NCBI GenBank assembly: GCA_029261955.1
Contig: JAJDAI010000370.1
Span: 1 to 23,704, forward strand
Reading direction: 5' to 3'
Source of the DNA: Deltaproteobacteria bacterium
GTDB taxonomy: Bacteria; Myxococcota_A; UBA796; UBA9615
DNA length: 23,704 bases
Shown here: positions 1 to 6,877 of the stretch, piece by piece
How the letters are laid out: each line of letters starts with the position of its first letter
Numbering within the stretch: position 1 is the first letter of the stretch
The notes under the pieces: model-generated
What the model was told of the DNA's origin: nothing
Database searches by the model: none
What the model saw: only the letters and a program-made list of their open reading frames with translations
Made by a program: the position numbers and the translations under genes

Positions 1-492
1 CTCGAGCTCATCGAGTCGGCCCGCGGGGACTTCGTCGCCTGGCTGCTCATCGCGTTTGGCCTGACCTACGCGTCCTGGGCCACCGTGAGGGCGCTTCGGG
101 GAAAGACTCACGCTCATGCTCACGCTCACGGTGACGGCACCGTGCACGATCACGGCCACGATCACCGCCGTGAGCACCTGCACGCACACGCCCAGAAGCA
201 GAAGGCCTTCCTGACCTTCTGGACCCTGTTCGTGGTCTTCGCCTTTGGGCCCTGCGAGGCCCTGATCCCCATCCTCATGGCCCCCGCCTGGGCCCAGGAC
301 TGGACGCTCATGGTCGGCGTCGTCGCGCTCTTCAGCTCGGTGACGGTCCTGACGATGCTCGGCTCGGTCGCAGCGCTCTACAAGGGCGTGAGCCTGGAGG
401 CCTGGAGGCGCTTCGGGCTCGAGAAGTGGGCCGACTCGCTGGCCGGCGGCATCGTCGCGGCGAGCGGGGCGCTGATCCTCTTCGGGCTGTAG
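1..492 (+). CDS. Partial His-rich membrane transporter-like protein (Ni/Co or UreH/TauE-like), C-terminal part
   Basis: The frame is open from base 1 to the TAG at 492, so the 5' end lies outside the window; the GTG at 85 falls inside a hydrophobic segment and is unlikely to be the start. The visible 163 residues show a membrane segment (about residues 11-29), a His-rich hydrophilic loop with 11 His between residues 37 and 63, and then three further hydrophobic segments. The second membrane segment carries FGPCEALIP, similar to the GPCE-type motif I associate with UreH/TauE-like inner-membrane proteins. A His-rich cytoplasmic or periplasmic loop between helices is typical of nickel/cobalt exporters and permeases (RcnA/NicO/UreH types). 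Metal transport is therefore a reasonable inference, but substrate and direction cannot be told. It converges on the minus-strand hydrolase gene with only 6 bp between. Confidence 0.6.
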   Translation, partial: LELIESARGDFVAWLLIAFGLTYASWATVRALRGKTHAHAHAHGDGTVHDHGHDHRREHLHAHAQKQKAFLTFWTLFVVFAFGPCEALIPILMAPAWAQDWTLMVGVVALFSSVTVLTMLGSVAALYKGVSLEAWRRFGLEKWADSLAGGIVAASGALILFGL

Positions 493-498
493 ATCCGC

Positions 499-1428
499 TC
501 AGCCGATCGGCTCACCGATGCACTGCATCGGCTCCAGGGAGCGCACCGGCAGGTCCGGGTCCACGTCCCGCAGCTCCTGCAGGAAGCCCCCGAAGTTCAC
601 GTTGAGCGAGAAGCCCATCTCCTGCTCCAGCGGCAGGAAGAAGTTGTCGTGGTGGTGGGGGATGACGAGGCTCGGCTTCAGCCGACCGATGATCCGCGCC
701 ACGTAGTCCTTCGTGAAGCTGCGCCCGGCGATGCCGCAGAGAAAGACGTCGCAGGGCTCGCGGATCTCCTCGTCCAGCAGGTCGCAGCTGCCCTGGTGGT
801 ACAGCGTGATGCCCGCCACCTCGATGCGCATGCCCCAGACCTGCCCGCAGCGGTAGGCGCTCTGGGTCAGCGACTCGGTGTGCTCGCAGGTCAACTCCCC
901 GCCCTGGGGGACCGCCAGGCCGCCCAGCAGCTTGCTGTGCACGCTGGGTACGAAGGTCACCTTGAAGGGCCCGATCTCGATGGGCTCGTGCGGCGTCGCG
1001 ATGACACCGTGCTCCGCCAGCCCGAAGAGCCCCAGCAGGTGCTGCGCCGACTTGCTCCCGTAGACCGTGCAGCGGTCTCGTCGCACGACGGCGGGCAGAT
1101 CGAGGATGTGGTCGAAGTGCGCGTGCCCGACCAGAACCGCGTCGCAGCGCGGCAGCAAACGCTCGACCAGCGCGGCGTCCGAAGGCAGGGGCTTCGCGCG
1201 GAGGACCTCGGCGATCGGACGCCTGCTCACGAAGGGGTCGGTGAGGATCGTCGTGCCCTCATACGCGATGGCGAAGCAGGCGGTGCCGAACCACTGCAGG
1301 CCCAGGCCGGGCGGCAAGGTCGCGCCGCCCGAGCTCCAGTTGCAGTCCCGCGCCGCCGAGCGATCGTTGGCCTGGCGGGCGCCGGGGCGGAGCAGGAAGG
1401 GCAGGACATCGGAGTAGGGCGAAGCCAT
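499..1428 (-). CDS. Metallo-beta-lactamase-fold hydrolase (UlaG-like)
   Basis: A 309-residue protein with the MBL-fold signature HAHFDH (H102, H104, D106, H107), later metal-ligand candidates H164 and D216, and a terminal HHH at 258-260. The LQWFGTACFAI opening strand and the LTDPF turn (63-67) fit the UlaG/beta-lactamase superfamily II branch. It is expected to be a cytoplasmic di-metal hydrolase; the substrate is unknown. The frame extends upstream to a TTG at 1464, but there the Shine-Dalgarno-like GGAGG sits only 2 nt from the codon, so the ATG at 1428 is preferred with reservations. It is divergent from the di-iron protein gene at 1530, with which it may share a control region. No signal peptide is seen. 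Confidence 0.8.
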   Translation of the reverse strand: MASPYSDVLPFLLRPGARQANDRSAARDCNWSSGGATLPPGLGLQWFGTACFAIAYEGTTILTDPFVSRRPIAEVLRAKPLPSDAALVERLLPRCDAVLVGHAHFDHILDLPAVVRRDRCTVYGSKSAQHLLGLFGLAEHGVIATPHEPIEIGPFKVTFVPSVHSKLLGGLAVPQGGELTCEHTESLTQSAYRCGQVWGMRIEVAGITLYHQGSCDLLDEEIREPCDVFLCGIAGRSFTKDYVARIIGRLKPSLVIPHHHDNFFLPLEQEMGFSLNVNFGGFLQELRDVDPDLPVRSLEPMQCIGEPIG

Positions 1429-1473
1429 CCCGCGATGCTGGCAGCCCGGCGCCCCGTTGCGCAAATCCTCCGA

Positions 1474-1487
1474 AGAACCAATGTTCT
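1474..1487. promoter_or_regulatory. Small inverted repeat between divergent genes
   Basis: AGAAC-CAAT-GTTCT is a perfect 5-bp dyad with a 4-bp centre, located between the hydrolase and di-iron protein genes. It could be an operator half-site pair for a regulator of both genes, but a dyad this short can occur by chance. Confidence 0.2.
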
Positions 1488-1529
1488 AGGGCACACTTGG
1501 GGGGTAGTGGAACCGCGATCGGAGGCTCG

Positions 1530-2678
1530 ATGCAATTCGACAAGCTGCCCGCCAACCCCCGCGCCATCGCCGTGTCCCGCCGCGCCGAAGGCATCGCCAA
1601 CCGCCTGGTCCGGCGCTTGGATCGAACCAAGGACCGCTTTGGTCTGCGCGGCCGCAAGGGCCTCTACGACGACTCCAGCTACGAGTTCGTCGGAGGCGCC
1701 GGCGAGCTGCTCCGCACCCGCCATTACGACAAGTCGCTGCGCCTGCTCTGGAAGGCCGAGACCCACGCCCCCTGGCTGGGCTTCAAGGACGCCAGCAAGG
1801 AAGAGCGGCAGCTGCTCGGCATGGCCGAGAAGGCGATGACGGCCGACGAGAAGGCCGCCGTGGAGCGCATGGGTCTGCCCGAGTTCCGCGCGATGCTCGA
1901 CCGCGAGTACACCGTCCGAGAGAAGCAGGCGATCGTCAACGTGCTCACCGCCATCGGCCACGGCGAAGCCTACGCCTGGCTCGTCTCCGCGGAGCTGCTG
2001 GGCCAGGTCAAGAGCACCGGCGCCCGCACCGCCCTGACCATGCAGGTCCTCGAAGAGGCGAAGCACTTCGTCGTGCTGCGCTCCCTGATGCGGGCCTTCG
2101 ACGTGCCGATCCCCCGCCAGTCCGCCTGGGAGTACCTGCTGCTCGAAGGCGTGCTGAAGATGGACGGGCTCGAGAAGCTCTTCGGCATGAACGTGCTGGT
2201 CGAGGGCATCGCACTGAGCTTCTTCGGGCTGCTCGCGGACGCGCCGGGCCTCGAGATCCTCCAGATGTTCCACCTGGACGAGGCGCGGCACGCGGCGCTG
2301 CCGTCCAACTACTTCACCGAGTTCCCCATGTCGGAGTGGGAGAAGCGGAACCCGGCGAAGCGGCTCCAGCGACTCAAGCTGGTCCTGCCGGCCCTGGGCC
2401 TGATGCCGCACCTCGAGCCCGACCTGGCCGAGCTGGGCATCGACGCCTACGAGTTCGGCGGCTCGGTGGTCAACAAGATCAGCGCCCTGGCCTACCGCAA
2501 CGGCTTCTACCTGCCCATGCCCCGCTGGGCCCTGCTGCTGGCCCTGGACGCGGTCTTCAACGGCTGGTGCGCGGTCACCCGCGACGAGCACAGCTGGAAG
2601 GACTTCACGGGCTTCGACTCGACGAAGAACGAGATCCTGCGTTCGGTCGAGCGGACCGTCTTCTTCGGCGCCGCCTGA
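1530..2678 (+). CDS. Di-iron ferritin-like protein, probable oxygenase/oxidase
   Basis: A 382-residue protein with the four-helix di-iron carboxylate ligand pattern: E146 (GHGE), E176-x-x-H179 (EEAKH), E225 (LVEG) and E251-x-x-H254 (DEARH). The order E, ExxH, E, ExxH is that of ferritin-like di-iron oxidases and oxygenases such as ribonucleotide reductase R2-like or AurF-like enzymes. Its length exceeds a storage ferritin, which favours a redox enzyme; the substrate is unknown. The ATG at 1530 is chosen because GGAGG ends 4 nt before it; an upstream in-frame start at 1497 would add 11 residues without a good ribosome site. The gene ends 8 bp from the convergent thioesterase gene. It could instead act in iron handling. 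Confidence 0.75.
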   Translation: MQFDKLPANPRAIAVSRRAEGIANRLVRRLDRTKDRFGLRGRKGLYDDSSYEFVGGAGELLRTRHYDKSLRLLWKAETHAPWLGFKDASKEERQLLGMAEKAMTADEKAAVERMGLPEFRAMLDREYTVREKQAIVNVLTAIGHGEAYAWLVSAELLGQVKSTGARTALTMQVLEEAKHFVVLRSLMRAFDVPIPRQSAWEYLLLEGVLKMDGLEKLFGMNVLVEGIALSFFGLLADAPGLEILQMFHLDEARHAALPSNYFTEFPMSEWEKRNPAKRLQRLKLVLPALGLMPHLEPDLAELGIDAYEFGGSVVNKISALAYRNGFYLPMPRWALLLALDAVFNGWCAVTRDEHSWKDFTGFDSTKNEILRSVERTVFFGAA

Positions 2679-2686
2679 GGCCGCCC

Positions 2687-3070
2687 TCAGTCCAGGACGT
2701 GCTGGTCCAGCACGAAGGCCGTCAGCGTGCCGCTGAGCACCTCGGTCTCGCCGACGGACACGGACACCGCGACCGTGCGCTTGCGGCCCTTCTCGGCCTC
2801 CACGCGGGCCGTGGCGAGCATCGTCTGCCCCACCTGCACCGGGGCCAGGAAGCGGCAGTCGGAGCCGCCCAGCACCACGTTCGGGTCGTTGACCGCCACC
2901 ATCGCCGCGTAGTCCGCCAGGCCGAAGGTGAAGCCGCCGTGCACGAGGCCGCGGTCGTCCGCCGCCATGGCCGCGGTGCCGACGAGCTCCACGGTCGCGA
3001 GGCCATCCCCGACCGCGAGGACGGTGCCGACGAGGTCTGCGTTCATGCCGAGGTGGGTGCGCTGGTCCAT
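2687..3070 (-). CDS. Hotdog-fold thioesterase (PaaI/4HBT-like)
   Basis: A 127-residue protein with the hotdog-fold core: LVHGGFTFGLADYAA (residues 42-56), where HGG (44-46) precedes the long central helix, then strands including VEAEKGRKRTVAVSVSV (90-106). The length is typical of single-domain hotdog thioesterases, which hydrolyse acyl-CoA or acyl-carrier thioesters in the cytoplasm as oligomers. The exact substrate cannot be inferred. The ATG at 3070 has GGAGG 4 nt upstream; the frame continues upstream to 3361 but that part overlaps the divergent lipoprotein gene and looks like shadow sequence. It converges with the di-iron gene and diverges from the lipoprotein gene. Confidence 0.75.
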   Translation of the reverse strand: MDQRTHLGMNADLVGTVLAVGDGLATVELVGTAAMAADDRGLVHGGFTFGLADYAAMVAVNDPNVVLGGSDCRFLAPVQVGQTMLATARVEAEKGRKRTVAVSVSVGETEVLSGTLTAFVLDQHVLD

Positions 3071-3137
3071 GGAGCCTCCGAGGACGCGAGGGTGCCCGGT
3101 CGGGGGCGGCGATGGCAAGCCCGAGTAGGATGCCCGC

Positions 3138-3911
3138 ATGCGCCTGCTGCTCCTCGCTGCCTTCCTCGTCGGCTGCCCCTTCCGGGCCGCGCCGGACTCC
3201 CCGCCACCCGCGCCGGTGTCGGTCGATCTGGACTTCGGGGGCGTGTTTGGCGGCGTCGTCCTCGACGGGACCCACGACAGCGCGGTGCTGCACGACCGCA
3301 TCCTGGCACGCGTGCTGTTGGACCCCTCGGTGTTGAACCCGCACGGCGAGGGCACGCCCACGGAGCCCTGGACCCTCGCGCTGCTGCTGGACCGGCTGGC
3401 CGAGGGCCAGGCCCGCGCGCTGACCGTCCCCCCCGTCGCCGAGCCCGAAGCGCCCAGCTCGGCCCTGCAGCACCTGCGCTTCCTCTCGGGCGTCGACAGC
3501 TTTCCTGCGCTCGTGCAGCCCCAGGACGGCGGCTACCGCATCTCCACCCGCAGCTCCGCGGACGAGGAGTCGGTCTGCGGCGACGACTTCGAGGTGCAGC
3601 TCGGCTTCGTGGTCTTCCAGGGCGCGCTCCAGGCCCTGCCCGGAGGCGAGGTCGCCGCCACGTGGAACCTCTTCGCGATGCTGCCCATCACGGGCGACGC
3701 CATCGTGCCCGCCACGCTGCCCGACCCCACGCTCAACCCCGAGGGCTTCTGCCAGGGCGTCACGCTGGTGCTCGAGTACGACAAGCGCCTCCAGCGCAGC
3801 GGTCCAGCCTTCCAGCGGGCCGCCACGTCCGTCCTGGAGCAGGCCCTGGGGCCGCTGCTGCCCGTGGCGCCGCGTCCGCCTGACGAGCCGGACCCGCCCG
3901 CCGACGACTAG
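3138..3911 (+). CDS. Putative lipoprotein of unknown function
   Basis: A 257-residue protein starting with a short hydrophobic signal segment ending in LVGC (lipobox, Cys at residue 13), so it is probably exported and lipid-anchored. The mature part is rich in Pro and Ala, with two further Cys in the second half (around VCGDD and FCQGV) that could form a disulfide in the periplasm. The C-terminus is an acidic and proline-rich tail (PPDEPDPPADD). I recognise no known domain. Its stop codon overlaps the stop of the convergent Fe-S gene: CTAG at 3908-3911 serves both strands. Confidence 0.6.
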   Translation: MRLLLLAAFLVGCPFRAAPDSPPPAPVSVDLDFGGVFGGVVLDGTHDSAVLHDRILARVLLDPSVLNPHGEGTPTEPWTLALLLDRLAEGQARALTVPPVAEPEAPSSALQHLRFLSGVDSFPALVQPQDGGYRISTRSSADEESVCGDDFEVQLGFVVFQGALQALPGGEVAATWNLFAMLPITGDAIVPATLPDPTLNPEGFCQGVTLVLEYDKRLQRSGPAFQRAATSVLEQALGPLLPVAPRPPDEPDPPADD

Positions 3912-4531
3912 CCCTCGAAGCCGCTCGCGCGGTGGCTGCCGTCGCAGAAGGGCTTGTTGGAGGAGGCGCCGCAGCGGCACAGCCAGGCCTCGCTGCCGCG
4001 GAACACGACGTCCCCGTCGTCCGCGACCACCTCGAAGTCCCCGGTGACGTGCAGCGGCCCGTTGGGCACGCTCTGCACCGCCACCTCACCGACGCAGGAG
4101 AGCTCCGCCAGCCCCGACGGGTCCGGCAGGCCCTCGTCCGAGAAGCCCGCCCCCTTGTGGGCGTTGTCGCAGAAGGGCTTGTTCTGGCTGGCGCCGCAGC
4201 GGCAGATGGCCGCGCGCGTGTGCAGCACGTCCCCGACCTTGAACTGACCGCGCAGCTGCAGCGGGCCATCGGCCACCAGGCGGGCCGAGTTCCGCTCGTC
4301 GCCGGCTTCGGCCACCCCGCCGTCCTTGCGGGTGTAGGTCAGAGCGCCGGTGGGACACTGCTCGACCACGGCAACGACGGCGTCAGCGGCCGCGCGGCTC
4401 GGGTCGATCCACGGCCTGCGCTCAACGTCGAAGACCGCGGGCGCCCCATGCACACACTTTGCGGCGTGGATGCAGCGACCCAGGTCGAAGTGCAGGTCGA
4501 TGGCGTCTGAGCTGTAGGTCTTCGCGGGCAT
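3908..4531 (-). CDS. Iron-sulfur protein: divergent ferredoxin domain plus two CDGSH domains
   Basis: A 207-residue protein with three visible Fe-S modules. Residues about 10-66 resemble the divergent single-cluster ferredoxin domain (Fer4_19 type): C20, C26 and the CP at 59-60. Two CDGSH (mitoNEET-like) motifs follow: C110, C112, C121, H125, and C185, C187, C196, H200. The first reads CDNAH in place of the canonical CDGSH but keeps all four [2Fe-2S] ligands. Such proteins are thought to be soluble electron-transfer or Fe-S/redox-sensing factors. The ATG at 4531 has GGAAGG about 7 nt upstream. It lies downstream of rpmB on the same strand, 122 bp away, and is probably transcribed separately. 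Confidence 0.85.
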   Translation of the reverse strand: MPAKTYSSDAIDLHFDLGRCIHAAKCVHGAPAVFDVERRPWIDPSRAAADAVVAVVEQCPTGALTYTRKDGGVAEAGDERNSARLVADGPLQLRGQFKVGDVLHTRAAICRCGASQNKPFCDNAHKGAGFSDEGLPDPSGLAELSCVGEVAVQSVPNGPLHVTGDFEVVADDGDVVFRGSEAWLCRCGASSNKPFCDGSHRASGFEG

Positions 4532-4608
4532 CGCAGGGCCTTCCGGTTCGATGGACCGGGAGCATAGCCCCGGTTCTCCGAAGCCACCTCCCCCCGCAGA
4601 ACGACGAA

Positions 4609-4654
4609 AGCCCCGCCGAAGCGAGGCCCTTGTCGACTAGCGAGAGCCGGGGCT
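4609..4654 (-). terminator. Possible terminator after rpmB
   Basis: Directly after the rpmB stop on the minus strand, AGCCCCG (4654-4648) can pair with CGGGGCT (4615-4609), followed by TTCGTCGTT. The stem is GC-rich but the loop is long (about 32 nt) and the T-tract is poor, so this is only a weak candidate. Confidence 0.35.
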
Positions 4655-4878
4655 CAGACCTTGACGCCCCAGTCCTTCGTGGCCTTCGCGAGGCCCTTCC
4701 GGGTGATGGTGCGCAGCGCGCGGGTGCTCAGGCGAACCCGAACCCACTTGCCGGCCTCGTCGTCCCACACGCGCTTGCTCTGCACATTCGGCTGCTGCCA
4801 GTGCTTCGTCTTGCGCTGCGAGTGGGAAACACGGTTCCCAGCCATCGGCTTCTTTCCAGTGAACCTGCACTTGGCCAT
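4654..4878 (-). CDS. rpmB: 50S ribosomal protein L28
   Basis: A 74-residue basic protein that reads as L28 throughout: MAKCRFTGKKPMAGNRVSHS at the N-terminus, then KTKHWQQPNVQ and a C-terminal RVRLSTRALRTITRKGL. Only one Cys (C4) is present, so this is the form without a zinc ribbon. L28 is a structural component of the large ribosomal subunit. AAGGAGG lies 6 nt before the ATG at 4878. It follows rpmG after 31 bp on the same strand, so the two are probably co-transcribed from the promoter at 5096-5124. Confidence 0.97.
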   Translation of the reverse strand: MAKCRFTGKKPMAGNRVSHSQRKTKHWQQPNVQSKRVWDDEAGKWVRVRLSTRALRTITRKGLAKATKDWGVKV

Positions 4879-4909
4879 GGTTCGCCTCCTTCAGCAGCAG
4901 CCCAGTGGG

Positions 4910-5065
4910 CTACTTCATCTTCGATTCTTTGAAGAGGACGTGCTTGCGCACCTTCGGGTCGTACTTCTTCATCTGAAGCTTGCCCGTGGCCGTACGTCGG
5001 TTCTTCGTCGTCGTATAGAAGTATCCCGTTCCAGCACTTGAAACGAGCTTGATCTTTTCACGCAT
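4910..5065 (-). CDS. rpmG: 50S ribosomal protein L33
   Basis: A 51-residue basic protein beginning MREKIKLVSSAGTGYFYTTT and continuing KNRRTATGKLQMKKYDPKVR, ending HVLFKESKMK. This matches L33 in length and in the SAGTGxFYTTTKN block. The zinc-binding Cys pairs of the C+ form are absent, so it is the zinc-independent paralogue type. The ATG at 5065 is preceded by GGGAGGT with about 4-5 nt spacing. It is the first gene of the rpmG-rpmB pair and has a strong promoter directly upstream. Confidence 0.95.
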   Translation of the reverse strand: MREKIKLVSSAGTGYFYTTTKNRRTATGKLQMKKYDPKVRKHVLFKESKMK

Positions 5066-5095
5066 CGTGACCTCCCTGTGGGTCGAAGCCGGCGG

Positions 5096-5124
5096 AATAT
5101 ACAGATGGACCTGGGACGCGTCAA
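5096..5124 (-). promoter_or_regulatory. Sigma70-type promoter of rpmG-rpmB
   Basis: On the minus strand TTGACG (5124-5119), a 17-bp spacer and TATATT (5101-5096) match the -35 and -10 consensus at 5/6 each with ideal spacing. The -10 box lies 30 bp before the rpmG start, leaving room for a short leader with its ribosome site. This is the clearest promoter in the window. Confidence 0.8.
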
Positions 5125-5135
5125 CTCAATCGAGT

Positions 5136-5236
5136 CGATCGCGATCGCCCCCGGCCGGGGACGGGGACCATGCCCGATCTGGACCCGAAGATCCAGACGC
5201 GACCACGGCGACCCCCGCAAATTGGGGTCGCCGTGG
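5136..5236. repeat. Stack of inverted repeats between bactofilin and rpmG, including a 13-bp perfect hairpin
   Basis: Four dyads sit in 101 bp: the palindrome CGATCGCGATCG (5136-5147), the palindrome CCCCGGCCGGGG (5149-5160), an 8-bp stem with one mismatch and a CGAA loop (5178-5197), and a perfect 13-bp stem, CCACGGCGACCCC (5203-5215) with its complement at 5224-5236 around an 8-nt loop. The last lies 69 bp after the bactofilin stop on the minus strand and probably protects or ends that transcript, though no T-tract follows. The others lie just upstream of the rpmG -35 box and could bind a regulator. Confidence 0.6.
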
Positions 5237-5304
5237 TGAGCGAGTTCCCGACCGGACCGTCGGGCTGAGACGCCGGTTCCGAGTCGGCGTCCAGGCGGAG
5301 TCCC

Positions 5305-5874
5305 CTAGGGAACAGGCTTGAGCAGCTCCGAGGGGTCCCGAGAGGCGGGCGCCGAACGACGCTCGCTGGACTCGGTGTCCTCGATGGCTGCGGGCGCGCG
5401 GCGGGTGCTGGCCCGGACCGCGTCGTCCAGAGCCGAGCCCATGCGCATCGCACCGTCGAACCGAACGCCCTCGTCCATCGTGATGATGGGCGAGGTGATG
5501 TTGCCGACGACCACGCCAGGAGCCCGCAGATCGCAACGAGTGCGGGCAATGACGTTGCCGTTGACGCGACCCGCGACGATCACCGTGGCGACGTCGATCT
5601 CGGCCTCGAGCTCAGCGTCGGGGCCGATTTCCAGCGTGTCGTTGCTGAAGATCTCACCCGTGAACTTGCCGTCGATGCGCACGCGGCCCTCGAAGGTCAG
5701 CTTGCCTTCGTAGATGCAGCCGCGCCCCAGGAAGGCGTTGAGCTCGTTGGCAGCGGTGCGAGCGGCCGGCGGTGGCGCCGTGCGGGGCGTCGGGGCGGGC
5801 AGCTGGCGGGCGGTGTCGTCCACCTCATCAGGCGGGGGGTTCGTGAACAGGGATTCACGGCGACCGAACTTCAT
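5305..5874 (-). CDS. Bactofilin family cytoskeletal protein
   Basis: A 189-residue protein with a bactofilin (DUF583) domain at about residues 46-146, showing the short repeated beta-helix strands with regular Gly turns (IYEGKLTFEGRVRIDGKFTGE, then DTLEIGPDAELEAEIDVATVIVAGRVNGNV). It is flanked by a proline-rich disordered N-terminus and a charged C-terminal tail. Bactofilins polymerise into membrane-associated or cytoplasmic filaments without nucleotide. The gene follows parB on the same strand after 110 bp. In Myxococcus xanthus bactofilins BacNOP are encoded near parAB and scaffold the ParABS complex with PadC, so a similar role is inferred here. AGGAG precedes the ATG at 5874. No PadC-like gene is seen in the window. 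Confidence 0.92.
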   Translation of the reverse strand: MKFGRRESLFTNPPPDEVDDTARQLPAPTPRTAPPPAARTAANELNAFLGRGCIYEGKLTFEGRVRIDGKFTGEIFSNDTLEIGPDAELEAEIDVATVIVAGRVNGNVIARTRCDLRAPGVVVGNITSPIITMDEGVRFDGAMRMGSALDDAVRASTRRAPAAIEDTESSERRSAPASRDPSELLKPVP

Positions 5875-5953
5875 CCTCTGTCTCCTCTCGAGGCCTCGGC
5901 GACAAGGCCACTTCTGCTACTGCTCGGGGTCGCCCCCGCTTCAGGTAGTGGGT

Positions 5954-5979
5954 GTCGGGTCCCCGAACGGGAGCCCGAC
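5954..5979 (-). terminator. Hairpin just after parB, possible attenuator/terminator
   Basis: A nested stem, GTCGGG-TCCC, loop CGAAC, GGGA, one bulged base, then CCCGAC, begins 5 nt after the parB stop on the minus strand. It is stable but has no following T-tract, so it may stabilise the parAB message or reduce read-through into the bactofilin gene rather than fully terminate. Confidence 0.4.
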
Positions 5980-5984
5980 CGTGC

Positions 5985-6869
5985 TCAAAAGACCGGGCCC
6001 TCGATGCGCTCGATGAGCCGGTCCAGATCTCCTTGGTTGTAGTACTCGACGACGATCTTCCCGCCCTCGCCACGCGCGCGAGGGCGCATCAGCACGCGGG
6101 TGCCCAGGTGCCGGGCGAGCCGGTCCTGCAGGTCCACCATCGGCGTGTCCAGCTCGGGGGTGCGGGCGCGGCTGCGCGCCCCGTTCGTCGTCTTGCGCAC
6201 GAGTTCTTCGGTGGCCCGCACGGACAGACCGTCCGCGACCACCTTCGTGAAGACCTCGCGCATCAAGTCGTGGTCCTGAAGGCCCAGCAGGGCGCGGCCG
6301 TGGCCCATGCTGACGACCCCGCGGGCCAGCCCGTCGAGGATCTCGTCGGGCAGCTTCAGCAGGCGCAGCATGTTGCTGATGGTGCTGCGGTCCTTGCCCA
6401 CGCGGCGGCTCAGCTCCTCCTGCGTGTAGTCGAACTGCTCCATCAGGGCGCGGTAGGCCTCGGCCTCTTCGACCGGGTTCAGGTCCTCGCGCTGGAGGTT
6501 CTCGATGAGCGCGATCTCCAGGGCCTCGGCCTGGTCCATGCGCCGGATGATGGCCGGGACCGTGCGCAGGCCCGCCTGGCAGGCCGCCCGGAAGCGGCGC
6601 TCACCCGCGACGATCTGGTAGCCGCCGTCCACGGGGCGCAGCAGGATCGGCTGGATGACGCCCTGCTCGCGGATCGAGGCGCACAGCTCCTGGAGCGGGG
6701 CCTCCTCGAAGTGCCGGCGGGGCTGCATCGGGTTGGCGGTCACCTCGTCGATGGGGATCTGCACCACGGCGCCGGACGCGAGCGCGGCGCGGGGGCTGTC
6801 CACGTCGAGGGCGCGGGCTTCGGGGATCAAGGACGCGAGGCCACGTCCCAGGGTGCTTCGCTTCTGCAT
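5985..6869 (-). CDS. parB: Chromosome partitioning protein ParB (CTPase, parS-binding)
   Basis: A 294-residue ParB with all family parts: an N-terminal ParA-interacting KRSTLGRGLASLI (residues 3-15), the CTP-binding GERRFRA box (89-95), the ENLQRE motif (123-128), a helix-turn-helix around 148-174 (YTQEELSRRVGKDRSTISN), MGHGRALL (188-195), and a C-terminal dimerisation domain from about 240. ParB loads on parS, slides as a CTP-gated clamp and stimulates the ParA ATPase. The ATG at 6869 follows AGGAGG and lies 8 bp after the parA stop, so the two form an operon. Several parS-like sites lie in the same window. Confidence 0.97.
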   Translation of the reverse strand: MQKRSTLGRGLASLIPEARALDVDSPRAALASGAVVQIPIDEVTANPMQPRRHFEEAPLQELCASIREQGVIQPILLRPVDGGYQIVAGERRFRAACQAGLRTVPAIIRRMDQAEALEIALIENLQREDLNPVEEAEAYRALMEQFDYTQEELSRRVGKDRSTISNMLRLLKLPDEILDGLARGVVSMGHGRALLGLQDHDLMREVFTKVVADGLSVRATEELVRKTTNGARSRARTPELDTPMVDLQDRLARHLGTRVLMRPRARGEGGKIVVEYYNQGDLDRLIERIEGPVF

Positions 6870-6877
6870 GGTGCCTC

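Noticed and set aside
1227..3980. A 917-codon open frame on the minus strand across the di-iron, thioesterase and lipoprotein genes
   Set aside because: It is low-complexity Arg/Gly/Ala/Glu shadow sequence opposite or out of frame with genes having clear domains; long shadow frames are expected in GC-rich DNA.
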